Positions 26,988 to 35,036 of a stretch of 55,041 nt of DNA are shown piece by piece (the first letter of the stretch is position 1; each line of letters opens with the position of its first letter). The stretch lies in contig SCTM01000094.1 of assembly GCA_004297485.1 (NCBI GenBank), positions 1 to 55,041 of the forward strand. Reading direction: 5' to 3'. The stretch comes from Rhodospirillaceae bacterium (GTDB lineage: Bacteria > Pseudomonadota > Alphaproteobacteria > Rhodospirillales > Rhodospirillaceae). The notes below the pieces were generated by a model that did not search any database, was not told the DNA's origin, and saw only the letters and a list, made by a program, of their open reading frames with translations. The position numbers and the translations under genes are program-made.

Positions 26988-28198
26988 CCAGACCGCTCGA
27001 GGGCATCAAGGTCGTTGAAGTCGCCATGTGGGCTTTCGTTCCGGCCGCCGGCGGTATGCTGTCGGACATGGGCGCGAATGTGATCAAGATCGAGCCGCCG
27101 ACGGGCGATCCATTGCGCGGGTTAAAGATCGCCGCGTTGGGTTCTGACAAGCATGGCTTTGTTGTGTCTTGGGAGAACTACAATCGCGGCAAGCGCAGCA
27201 TCACGCTTGATCTGCGCCGCGAGGAGGGGCGCGAGGTTCTCTACAAGCTCCTTGAGGATGCGGACGTCTTCCTGACGAACCTGCTCCCGCGTGCCCGGCG
27301 CAAGATGAAGATTGACATCGATGATATTCGCGCCCGGTTTCCCAAGATCATCTATGCTGTCGGCAGCGGCAGCGGCCGCCGCGGCCCCGAGGGTGAGAAG
27401 GGCGGATTTGACTCGATCACCTATTGGGCGCGCAGTGGAATTTCTTCGTCCACGACCCCTGAAGACGCCGACTTTCCCGTCGGACTGCCCGGTGCCGCGT
27501 TCGGCGACTGTGCCAGCGCGGCGATGCTTGCCGGTGGCGTTGCGGCCGCGATCGCGCAGAGGGCATTGACCGGGCATAGCTCGGTGGTCGACGTCTCACT
27601 GCTGGCGGCCGGCATGTGGTCGATGCAGCGCGGCATCACGCAGGCGGCGCTCGACGGTGTGGAGCGTTTTCCGAGGCCCGAACGAAACGCCATCCCGAAC
27701 GTGCTGGTGAATGTATACAAGACCAAGGATGGTCGCTTTCTCTCGCTTTGCATGCTGCAGGCTCAGCGCTACTGGGCGGCATTCTGCGAGGCCGCAGGCC
27801 GCCCCGACCTTGCGGCTGACCCGCGTTTCAACACCGACGCCTCCCGCGTGAAAAACGCGGCCGCCTGCATCGCCGAACTGGATGCGTTGTTTCTCAGCAG
27901 GCCGCTGGCGGAATGGCGCGAGATCCTCGCCAAGCAAGAGGGCCAATGGGACGTGGTCCAACATGTCGGCGAACTCAAGGATGACCGGCAGGTGAAGGCC
28001 AACGGCTATATGCAGCCCGTGGACTACGGCGACGGGCGCATCATGGAGATGGTGAGCATTCCCATGCAGTTCGACGGCGCGCCGTTGCCCGCGCGGCCAG
28101 CGCCAGAACTTGGCGCCGATAGCGAGGCCATCCTCCAGGAGCTCGGCTATGACTGGGGTCGCATTATCGAGCTGAAGGATGCGGGGGTCATATCTTGA
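26984..28198 (+). CDS. CaiB/BaiF (type III) CoA-transferase family protein
   Basis: A 404-residue type III CoA-transferase by fold: N-terminal PLEGIKVVEVAMWAFVPAAG and LSDMGANVIKIEPPTGDPLRG, and a central domain with GDCASAAMLAGG. In known members a catalytic Asp follows the V-D-x-x-x-x segment; here that segment reads VVDVSLLAAG, with Ala in the Asp position. Either another residue serves, or the protein has a different role such as binding or racemisation of a CoA ester. It overlaps the DUF385 gene (ATGA) and ends in the TTGA start of the DUF35 gene. Confidence 0.85.
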   Translation: MTRPLEGIKVVEVAMWAFVPAAGGMLSDMGANVIKIEPPTGDPLRGLKIAALGSDKHGFVVSWENYNRGKRSITLDLRREEGREVLYKLLEDADVFLTNLLPRARRKMKIDIDDIRARFPKIIYAVGSGSGRRGPEGEKGGFDSITYWARSGISSSTTPEDADFPVGLPGAAFGDCASAAMLAGGVAAAIAQRALTGHSSVVDVSLLAAGMWSMQRGITQAALDGVERFPRPERNAIPNVLVNVYKTKDGRFLSLCMLQAQRYWAAFCEAAGRPDLAADPRFNTDASRVKNAAACIAELDALFLSRPLAEWREILAKQEGQWDVVQHVGELKDDRQVKANGYMQPVDYGDGRIMEMVSIPMQFDGAPLPARPAPELGADSEAILQELGYDWGRIIELKDAGVIS

Positions 28199-28626
28199 CC
28201 GAGACATCCCACGCACCCTCCCGCCAGCTCCCCGCCGTGGAAAAGGAGACCTTATCCTTCTGGACGGCGGGGGCCGAAGGCCGCTTGCAGATCTGCCGGT
28301 GCGAGGGGTGCGGGCGCTACCTTCATCCGCCCTTGCCTCGCTGCCCTGATTGCGGCGGCGATACGAGCCCATCGACTGTCTCGGGCCGCGCACGCGTGGC
28401 CACATTCACGGTCAACCACCAGCCATGGGTTCCGGGCTTGGCGGTCCCATTCGTTTTCGCGGCGGTCGAACTGGTCGAACAGCCCGAGCTATACGTCTTT
28501 ACGAACATCATCGGATGTCCCGTCGATGACGTGCGGATCGGCATGGCCGTCAAAGTCGCGTTCGAACAGCACGGCGATATTTTCCTGCCGATGTTCCAGC
28601 CACTCGGAGCGGCAGATGCCAGCTAA
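28195..28626 (+). CDS. DUF35 OB-fold protein with zinc ribbon
   Basis: A 143-residue protein with an N-terminal rubredoxin-like zinc ribbon (CEGCGRYLHPPLPRCPDCGG, four Cys) and a C-terminal OB-fold (ATFTVNHQPWVPG, VFAAVELVEQ). DUF35 proteins partner with thiolase-like proteins; in steroid degradation ChsH2-DUF35 with Ltp2 forms a retro-aldolase that cuts the side chain. The start is TTG 28195, overlapping the previous stop, and the gene overlaps the thiolase-like gene by 11 bases. I infer a two-component aldolase or acyl-transfer complex. Confidence 0.9.
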   Translation: MTETSHAPSRQLPAVEKETLSFWTAGAEGRLQICRCEGCGRYLHPPLPRCPDCGGDTSPSTVSGRARVATFTVNHQPWVPGLAVPFVFAAVELVEQPELYVFTNIIGCPVDDVRIGMAVKVAFEQHGDIFLPMFQPLGAADAS

Positions 28627-29812
28627 GGCGTATCCCGAGAAGCAGGTCTGCATAACCGGCGTCGGTCAGTCAGCGGTAGGGCGCCCGTCATCTCAGAGTG
28701 CGCTTCGACTGACCGTTGACGCTTGTCTCACGGCCATCGCGGACGCCGGCCTCTCCATCTCGGATATCGACGGTTTCACCACCTACCTGGGCTACTCGCC
28801 GGACGGCGGTGGAATCTCGCCGGTCGGAGCACCGGAGGCAATGCTGGCCCTGGGATTGCAACCGACATGGATCGGGGCCTCCACCGAGGGGCACGCGCAC
28901 ATGGGTGCGATCATCGGTGCGATCCAGGCGATCGCCTCCGGACTTTGCAGGCATGTGCTTATCTTCCGCACCGTCGCGCAGGCAAGCGCGCGTGCCAAGA
29001 CATGGCATGCCGCCGTGTTGGGGGGCGGGCCTGAGAAGGGCGCACCGGCGCGCGGCGGCAACGCCTGGACGGTTCCGTTCAACGCCTTCTCCCCGGCAAA
29101 CATCTATGCCCTCTATGCACAGGCATATTTCGCGAAATATGGGGCGACGTCCGAGCAGCTCGGGGCCATCGCGGTGAATAGCCGGCGCATGGCGGCGCTC
29201 AATCCGAATGCAATCTATCGTAACCCACTCACGATCGAAGAGTATCTTTCGTCCCGCATGATTTCCTCGCCTCTGCGCATCTATGATTGCGACACGCATA
29301 TCGACGGATCGACGGCAATTCTCCTTTCACATCGCGATTGCGCGCGCGATCTCGCGCGTCCTCCGATCGAGATCGAGGCCATGGGCATGGCGATAGGGGC
29401 ATTCGGGTTCGGTTGGCATGGCGGCGATTTCACCTCCATGCCGTCGGACCGGGCCGGCGCCATGATGTGGTCGCGCACGGACCTGAAGCCGGCTGACGTG
29501 GACGTCGCACAAATCTACGACGGGTTCTCGATCCTGACCTTGCTGTGGCTGGAAAGCCTCGGCTTTTGCGGCCGTGGCGAAGCCGCCGCCTTCGTTGAAG
29601 GCGGAGCGCGGATCGGCCTTGACGGCGAACTGCCGTTGAACACCAGCGGTGGCCAGCTCTCCGCCGGCAGATTCCACGGCTACGGTCACACTTATGAAGC
29701 TTGTCTGCAGTTATGGGGACGCGCGGGCGAACGTCAGGTCAGAGACGCCCGTGTGTGTGCCGTGAGCAATGGCGGCTTTGGCTATGGCGCGCTTCTTCTT
29801 AAGAGGAGCTAA
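28616..29812 (+). CDS. Thiolase-like protein (Ltp2-type), active-site Cys lost
   Basis: A 398-residue thiolase fold protein (ITGVGQSAVGR start, VSNGGFGYGALLL end). The nucleophilic Cys region C-A-S-G is replaced by GASTEGHAHMG, and the HPxGATG His region reads SAGRFHGYGHTYEA. It therefore cannot be a normal thiolase. Loss of these residues together with an overlapping DUF35 gene is the mark of the Ltp2 aldolase group, which releases an aldehyde or ketone plus an acyl-CoA from a beta-hydroxy CoA thioester. The divergent aldehyde dehydrogenase could handle an aldehyde product. ATG 28616 gives the normal N-terminus. Confidence 0.85.
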   Translation: MPAKAYPEKQVCITGVGQSAVGRPSSQSALRLTVDACLTAIADAGLSISDIDGFTTYLGYSPDGGGISPVGAPEAMLALGLQPTWIGASTEGHAHMGAIIGAIQAIASGLCRHVLIFRTVAQASARAKTWHAAVLGGGPEKGAPARGGNAWTVPFNAFSPANIYALYAQAYFAKYGATSEQLGAIAVNSRRMAALNPNAIYRNPLTIEEYLSSRMISSPLRIYDCDTHIDGSTAILLSHRDCARDLARPPIEIEAMGMAIGAFGFGWHGGDFTSMPSDRAGAMMWSRTDLKPADVDVAQIYDGFSILTLLWLESLGFCGRGEAAAFVEGGARIGLDGELPLNTSGGQLSAGRFHGYGHTYEACLQLWGRAGERQVRDARVCAVSNGGFGYGALLLKRS

Positions 29813-29898
29813 GCCGAACTTGATGCTGAGACGTTGGCGATAAAGATGTTCGTAAAAGCCGCCTTTTTGAGCGCTTCAGGCAATTCCGGGAGATTGAA

Positions 29899-31101
29899 AT
29901 GACCGTTGCGACCATGAAATCCGCGCACAGCAAGACAGCGCTGAAGATTATCGATGCCGATACGCACCTGACCGAGCCGCATGATCTTTGGACCAGGCGC
30001 GCACCGGCCTCCCTGAAAGATCGCGTGCCACAGGTGAAGATGTATCAAGGACAGATGTCCTGGATCATCGACGGCGATAAGTCGATTGGAACCGGTGCGC
30101 ATCCCAACAGCGCGATCCTCAAGGACGGCACGAAGATCCGCTCGATCGACGCATTCATGGGCCTGAAGTTCGCGGACGTCCATGCCGGTTCGTCACAGGT
30201 GAAGGCGCGCCTGGCGGTGATGGACGAGACCGGCATATACGCCCAGATCGTTTATCCGAATATCCTGGGCTTTGGCGGTCAGGCCGCTGCCAAGGTAGAC
30301 CCGGCCCTGCGGTTGAGCTGTGTCCAGATTTATAACGATGCGATGGCTGAGCTTCAGGAGGAGTCGGGGCAACGCCTGTTTCCGATGGCGCTCTTGCCAT
30401 GGTGGAATGTCAAAGAGGCAGTGAAGGAGACCGAGCGTTGCCATGGGCTCGGATTGCGCGGGATCAATATCAACTCCGATCCACACACCCACAAGGACGA
30501 CGACGGCCACAATATCCCAGATCTCGCGTCTCCTCACTGGGACCCGTTGTGGGAAGCCTGTGAGTCGATGGACGTGCCGATCAACTTCCACATCGGCGGC
30601 AGCGAGCAATCCATGGACTGGCTTGGTCAGCAAGGCTGGCCGTCGCTGTCGACGGCCCTCAAGGCCGGGCTGGGCGGCGCCATGTTGTTTTTCAACAACG
30701 GCCGTGTTCTCGGCAACATTATTTTTGGTGGCGCGCTCGACCGTTTTCCAAAACTGAAATTCGTCTCGGTCGAGAGTGGAATCGGCTGGGTTCCGTTCAT
30801 CCTTGAGGCGCTCGATTACCAACTGGTGGAGATCGCCGAAGGCACACGGTTCGATATGAAGCCTTCGGAGTATTTCCGACGGAACTTCTACGCATGCTTC
30901 TGGTTCGAAAAGAAGGATATCTCGACCACCATCCGCCAGGTCGGGATCGACAATGTTCTATTCGAGACGGATTTCCCGCATCCCACCGGGCTCTATCCGA
31001 TCGAGAACCTTGAGCAGCGCTTGAGCGGCCTGACAAAAAAGGAACAGGTCAAGGTTCTCAGCACGAACGCCGCGAAGCTCTATCGGATTCCGGTCGGCTG
31101 A
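29899..31101 (+). CDS. ACMSD-type amidohydrolase B
   Basis: A 400-residue amidohydrolase_2 protein. Metal-ligand segments are IIDADTHLTEPHDLW (near residue 18), INFHIGGSEQ (near 230) and FETDFPHPTGLYP (near 357). It resembles amidohydrolases A and C in architecture but is clearly more distant from them. Its family includes decarboxylases and C-C hydrolases. GGGAGATTG precedes the ATG. It follows the thiolase-like gene after 86 bases and precedes amidohydrolase C by 60, so it belongs to the same operon. Reaction unknown. Confidence 0.85.
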   Translation: MTVATMKSAHSKTALKIIDADTHLTEPHDLWTRRAPASLKDRVPQVKMYQGQMSWIIDGDKSIGTGAHPNSAILKDGTKIRSIDAFMGLKFADVHAGSSQVKARLAVMDETGIYAQIVYPNILGFGGQAAAKVDPALRLSCVQIYNDAMAELQEESGQRLFPMALLPWWNVKEAVKETERCHGLGLRGININSDPHTHKDDDGHNIPDLASPHWDPLWEACESMDVPINFHIGGSEQSMDWLGQQGWPSLSTALKAGLGGAMLFFNNGRVLGNIIFGGALDRFPKLKFVSVESGIGWVPFILEALDYQLVEIAEGTRFDMKPSEYFRRNFYACFWFEKKDISTTIRQVGIDNVLFETDFPHPTGLYPIENLEQRLSGLTKKEQVKVLSTNAAKLYRIPVG

Positions 31102-31161
31102 CGGTGCCGTGCAACGTTCAAGACGAGCATCAGCCTCAGGCTTGGAAGAGGAGAAGGTGAG

Positions 31162-32352
31162 ATGACCCTAAATGAACCCGCCCACATCACAAATCCTGCT
31201 GCCCGGTATCGTGTCGTCGATGCCGACACTCATATCGATCCGCCTCACGAGATGTGGGTAGAGTACCTTCCGGCCCATCTGCGTGAACTCGCGCCGCGCA
31301 TCGAGGAAGGCGAAGATTGCGACTTCGTCGTGTTCGAAGGCCGCCGCAATCCGCTCCGGATGATCAGCAACCAGGCTGGGCGTGCCGGCAAGGACTTCAA
31401 GATGGTCGGCAAGCGCTCGGACATGCGCGCCGCCTGGCTGCCCAGTCAACGCCTTGCCGATATGGACCAGGACGGGATCGCCGCCGCCGTACTGTTCGGC
31501 GGCGGTCCGCTTGGGACCACGAACCCGGAACTCTATATCGCCAGCTTCGAGACCTATAACCGCTGGGTTTGGGACTTCTGTGGCGTCGACCGCCACCGAT
31601 TGGTGCCGGTAGCCTATCTACCAATGCGCGATGTCGACGAAACCCTCCGGCTGCTGCGCCAGGCTGCCAAACTCGGTTTCCGCACCGCCAACATCCCGGC
31701 CTTTCCACAAGCCACCGACGGATTTAGTACCTCCAGCGTGGTCAAGGCGATCGAAGTGGGCAAGGGGGCCGCTCTCACCGGCGATCCCAGCGGCGGACGA
31801 TCCTACGCCGAGCCTGCGTTCGACCGGCTATGGGCCGAGGTCAGTGAACTCGATATTACCCTCACGATCCATCTCGGCGCGCGTATTCCCCGGTTCGGAG
31901 ATAAGCAGCATATTCTGCCCGACATGGTGATGAGCAAGTTCGCCATGGCCGAGCCTATCGCCATTGCCATCTTCAACGGCATATTCCAGCGCTTCCCCAA
32001 GCTGCGTTTTGTCTGCGTCGAAAGCGGTGTCGGCTGGTTCGCGTTCGCCGCCGAATACATGGATCGAACCTGGGAGAAGCAACGTTACTGGACCGAGAGC
32101 AAGCTGACCGAGAAGCCCAGCTTCTACATGGATCGCAACGTCTTCGGCTCCTTCATCAACGATCGGCTTGGTATCCTCAATCGCAACGCCCCCGGCGGGC
32201 GCAACATCATGTGGTCGTCCGACTACCCGCACTCCGAGACGACATTCCCTCGGTCCCATGAAGTCATCGCCCGTGATTTCGACGGTGTCCCGGAAAATGA
32301 TATTCGCGAAATCATATACGACCGTGCGCGACGCATCTACTGCGTCAACTGA
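31162..32352 (+). CDS. ACMSD-type amidohydrolase C, close paralogue of A
   Basis: A 396-residue amidohydrolase_2 protein that matches amidohydrolase A over nearly its whole length, including EYLPAHLRELAPRIEEG, LFGGGPLGT and SSDYPHSETTFPRSHEVIA; identity by eye is near 80 %. The metal ligands (DADTH, TIHLGARIP, SSDYPHSE) are kept. The two copies are 7.6 kb apart in the same operon and differ mainly at the N-terminus and near residues 180-215. They may act on related intermediates or form a mixed oligomer. AGGAGAAGGTG precedes the ATG. Confidence 0.87.
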   Translation: MTLNEPAHITNPAARYRVVDADTHIDPPHEMWVEYLPAHLRELAPRIEEGEDCDFVVFEGRRNPLRMISNQAGRAGKDFKMVGKRSDMRAAWLPSQRLADMDQDGIAAAVLFGGGPLGTTNPELYIASFETYNRWVWDFCGVDRHRLVPVAYLPMRDVDETLRLLRQAAKLGFRTANIPAFPQATDGFSTSSVVKAIEVGKGAALTGDPSGGRSYAEPAFDRLWAEVSELDITLTIHLGARIPRFGDKQHILPDMVMSKFAMAEPIAIAIFNGIFQRFPKLRFVCVESGVGWFAFAAEYMDRTWEKQRYWTESKLTEKPSFYMDRNVFGSFINDRLGILNRNAPGGRNIMWSSDYPHSETTFPRSHEVIARDFDGVPENDIREIIYDRARRIYCVN

Positions 32353-32404
32353 CTGAATTCAGAAACGCTCACCAAGACTTGCATAAACGCGGGAGGCTAA
32401 ACGT

Positions 32405-33205
32405 ATGGATGGGCTTGTCCAAGGAAAGGTCGCAATTATTACAGGCGCGGGCTCCGGGTCCGGCCGCGCGGCCGCTCTGTTGTTCGCGCGGCATGGGGCC
32501 AAGGTGATCGCCGCAGACCTTGACCTTGCCTGGGCCGAACAGACTGTCAGCGCTATTGTGGCGGAGAGCGGTCACGCACGGGCAGTCCAATGTGATGTCG
32601 CCGATGAAGGTGCGGTCTCGCGCGCGGTCCAGTCGGCGGTCGAATCCTATGGCCGCTTGGACATCATGTACAACAACGCCGGCATTACCATTCAAGTCCG
32701 TCCGGGAGAGGGCTTAAGGCGGTTTGTCGATACGACACTCGACGAAATCAAGCATCTTCAGGCGGTGAATATCACGGGCGTGATTAACGGTTGCAAGGCG
32801 GCGATTCGGCAATTCGAAGCGCAGGGGAATGGTGGTGTGATCGTGAATACCGCCTCAGTCGCAGGTTTGATCGGCTATGGCGGCACTGTCTATGGATCAA
32901 CGAAGGGCGCGGTCACCAGCCTCACGCGTGCGCTGGCGATAGAGATGGCCGGCGCCGGCATCCGGATTAATTCGGTCTGTCCCGCGGGGATGCCGACACG
33001 CTTTGTCGGCATCGATCCGGAGGGGCCGAACGCTGAAGCCGTCAAAATTGGCATGGGTAAGGCGCATCCGCTTGGGCGTGCTATCGATCCAATGGACTGC
33101 GCCAATGCCGCGTTGTTCCTCGCATCCGATCTGGCATCGAATATCACCGGTGTGAATCTGCCTGTGGACGGCGGAATATCAGCTGGCATACAAATCCGGC
33201 GATGA
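32405..33205 (+). CDS. SDR family oxidoreductase
   Basis: A 266-residue classical SDR. TGAGSGSGR (Ser where Ile of GxGIG usually stands), YNNAG, NTASVAG and YGSTKG give the cofactor site and the Ser-Tyr-Lys catalytic set. It oxidises a hydroxyl to a ketone with NAD(P), or the reverse. GGGAGGC stands before ATG 32405. The stop overlaps the next SDR start (ATGA), which ties the two together translationally; an intact SDR coupled with a degenerate one may form a hetero-oligomer. Confidence 0.88.
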   Translation: MDGLVQGKVAIITGAGSGSGRAAALLFARHGAKVIAADLDLAWAEQTVSAIVAESGHARAVQCDVADEGAVSRAVQSAVESYGRLDIMYNNAGITIQVRPGEGLRRFVDTTLDEIKHLQAVNITGVINGCKAAIRQFEAQGNGGVIVNTASVAGLIGYGGTVYGSTKGAVTSLTRALAIEMAGAGIRINSVCPAGMPTRFVGIDPEGPNAEAVKIGMGKAHPLGRAIDPMDCANAALFLASDLASNITGVNLPVDGGISAGIQIRR

Positions 33206-33966
33206 GCTCTCATCCCGGACCTGTGATGCTTGTTGTCGGCGGCAGCGGCTCGATTGGCAGCGAAATTGCCGCCGAGGCCGCCGTTGCCGGTTGGGAGGTT
33301 GCTATCCACGGGCGGACGGAATCCAGCGTGGAAGCCGCAGTCGAAAAGCTACGCACCCGTGCGCCAGCGGCCTCGGCGACGGGCTTTTCTGCAGACCTCA
33401 GAACGCCGGGCGCAGTGGAATTGCTCGTTGAACAGGTTGGCAGCCGGCTCGGCCGCATCGACGCGGTTGTCGAATGCATGTCGACCGGGCCTTCAGGTAT
33501 AATCGGCCGCTTCGATGAAACCGATCCGGACGCTTACCTCGAGCTTGCTGCGGTCTCCATCGTGCACCTTCAGCGTTTGGCCCGCGCAGCCCTTCCGTGG
33601 CTCAGCCGCGAAGGGGGAGCGTTGATTTGTTTTGCGTCAGATGCAGGCAGGTTTGCGGCCCGTCGCCAGACGATGATCGGCGCCTCGCGCGCAGCGATCA
33701 TGGGATTCGTGCGGAACCTCGCGGTCGAAGTTGCGGAAAACCGCGTAAGGGTACATTGCATTTCGCCGAGCTTTGTCGTCGGGTCCGCTTCGATCACACG
33801 GCTGGAAGCAAGCGGTATGAGCCGCATCGAACAGGCGCGGCGGCGTGCGGGGTTGGGGCTGCCAACACCCGCCGATATCGCGCCACTCGTTTTGTTTCTC
33901 TGCGGCCCAGGCGCAAAACGGATTACGGGGCAGATCATAAGCGTGAATGGCGGATTGAACGCGTAA
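33202..33966 (+). CDS. Degenerate SDR-fold protein
   Basis: A 254-residue SDR-fold protein coupled to the preceding SDR by an ATGA overlap. The nucleotide-binding loop is VVGGSGSIGS, but the NNAG motif reads VECMSTG and the catalytic Y-x-x-x-K reads IGASR (Ile for Tyr, Arg for Lys). The C-terminus ITGQIISVNGGLNA is normal. It is therefore unlikely to be a standard dehydrogenase. It may be a non-catalytic partner of the preceding SDR, or use a different chemistry. The ORF is intact with normal composition, so decay is not the explanation. Confidence 0.8.
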   Translation: MSSHPGPVMLVVGGSGSIGSEIAAEAAVAGWEVAIHGRTESSVEAAVEKLRTRAPAASATGFSADLRTPGAVELLVEQVGSRLGRIDAVVECMSTGPSGIIGRFDETDPDAYLELAAVSIVHLQRLARAALPWLSREGGALICFASDAGRFAARRQTMIGASRAAIMGFVRNLAVEVAENRVRVHCISPSFVVGSASITRLEASGMSRIEQARRRAGLGLPTPADIAPLVLFLCGPGAKRITGQIISVNGGLNA

Positions 33967-34030
33967 TCGTCCCAAGATTTGCTCCGGGCCCGCGCACGAG
34001 ATTGTAAACCAACGAGGGAAGCTCTCCGAC

Positions 34031-34753
34031 ATGACCGATCTACGCACTTTCGAATACGACCACGACGGCGTGGCGCTGAAAGGACAATTGGCGAAGCCGG
34101 CAGGGACCGGACCGCACCCCGGGGTGCTGGTGATGCATGATGCGCGCGGGCTGGGTGAGCTTGTTCAGCGGCGTGCCCGTGATTTGGCCGCGGCCGGTTA
34201 TGTCGCGCTGGTCACTGACATGTACGGCCTCGGACGTCGCTCAACGGGTCCAGAGGAATTCGGCCCATTGTTTGGCGCCCTTCAGAATGAGCCGGAGCGG
34301 CTGCGGGCGCGCGTGGTCGCCGGCTTCGAGGCACTTCGGGCGCTGCCCGAGGTGGACGCCGGCCGGATCGGGGCAATCGGTTTCTGCTTCGGAGGCCAGT
34401 GCGTGCTGGAGTTGGCGCGCAGCGGCGCCGAGGCACAGGCGGTCGTGAGCTTTCACGGCCTCCTGACCAGCCGGCTACCGGCGCGCGTCGGCGAGGTGAA
34501 AGCCAAAGTGCTGGTGCTGACCGGCGCACACGACCCTTTCGCGCCGATTGAGGACGTGCGGGCCATTGAGGCGGAGATGACCGCCGCGGGCGCGAATTGG
34601 CAGATGACCCTCTACGGCGAGGGCTGGCATGCCTTCACCGATCCCACCGCCGACCAGATGACCAACGTTCCAGGGCTCCGTTACGATCCGTTGCTGGCCA
34701 AGCTTTCCTGGGCTCAGGCGACGGCTTTCCTCGACGCGACGTTGCGCGGCTAA
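34031..34753 (+). CDS. Dienelactone hydrolase family protein
   Basis: A 240-residue alpha/beta hydrolase of the dienelactone hydrolase family. The nucleophile Cys is in IGFCFGGQCVLE (near residue 118), the acid Asp in LTGAHDPFAP and the His in GEGWHAFTDP. Such enzymes open lactones or other cyclic esters in aromatic degradation. It is the last gene of the rightward series starting at 22313, 64 bases after the degenerate SDR, with GAGGGAAG before the ATG. A lactone formed by oxidation of a ring in this pathway is a plausible substrate. Confidence 0.87.
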   Translation: MTDLRTFEYDHDGVALKGQLAKPAGTGPHPGVLVMHDARGLGELVQRRARDLAAAGYVALVTDMYGLGRRSTGPEEFGPLFGALQNEPERLRARVVAGFEALRALPEVDAGRIGAIGFCFGGQCVLELARSGAEAQAVVSFHGLLTSRLPARVGEVKAKVLVLTGAHDPFAPIEDVRAIEAEMTAAGANWQMTLYGEGWHAFTDPTADQMTNVPGLRYDPLLAKLSWAQATAFLDATLRG

Positions 34754-34800
34754 GTCGACAGCCTGGGTGTGCGTCACGCTCACCAGAGCCGCAAAAGTGC

Positions 34801-34947
34801 ATGGCGGCGCCGCCTGTTGTCATCGACGACCACGACCACGACCACGACAATGATGATTTGATTAGGAACCCGCTTCGGGAATTTGGCCTTTCGGCGGAGG
34901 ATATTCGGTTCGCCTTCCGAGACTATATAGAGAGGTTCGCGTTTTGA
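34801..34947 (+). CDS. Possible small His/Asp-rich protein
   Basis: A 48-codon ORF with the N-terminal run VVIDDHDHDHDNDD, coded by a CGACCA repeat, and the amphipathic helix-like tail NPLREFGLSAEDIRFAFRDY. There is no good ribosome binding site and I know no family. It lies between the end of the rightward operon and the leftward MaoC gene. It could be a metal-binding peptide or a chance reading of a microsatellite-like repeat. Kept because the tail looks protein-like. Confidence 0.3.
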   Translation: MAAPPVVIDDHDHDHDNDDLIRNPLREFGLSAEDIRFAFRDYIERFAF

Positions 34948-35036
34948 TTGGACGCACAACTACGAGGTTGGTGGACCGATACGCCTTGCGGACTATTCTA
35001 AGAATCGGTTGGGGTAAATGGAGGGGGCAGGTCGTT

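Noticed and set aside
32355-32364. CTGAATTCAG palindrome after amidohydrolase C as terminator
   Set aside because: No loop, AT-rich and followed closely by a gene of the same operon; likely chance.
34819-34848. CGACCA microsatellite as a CRISPR-like or regulatory repeat
   Set aside because: Units are 6 bases and contiguous without spacers; simple repeat only.
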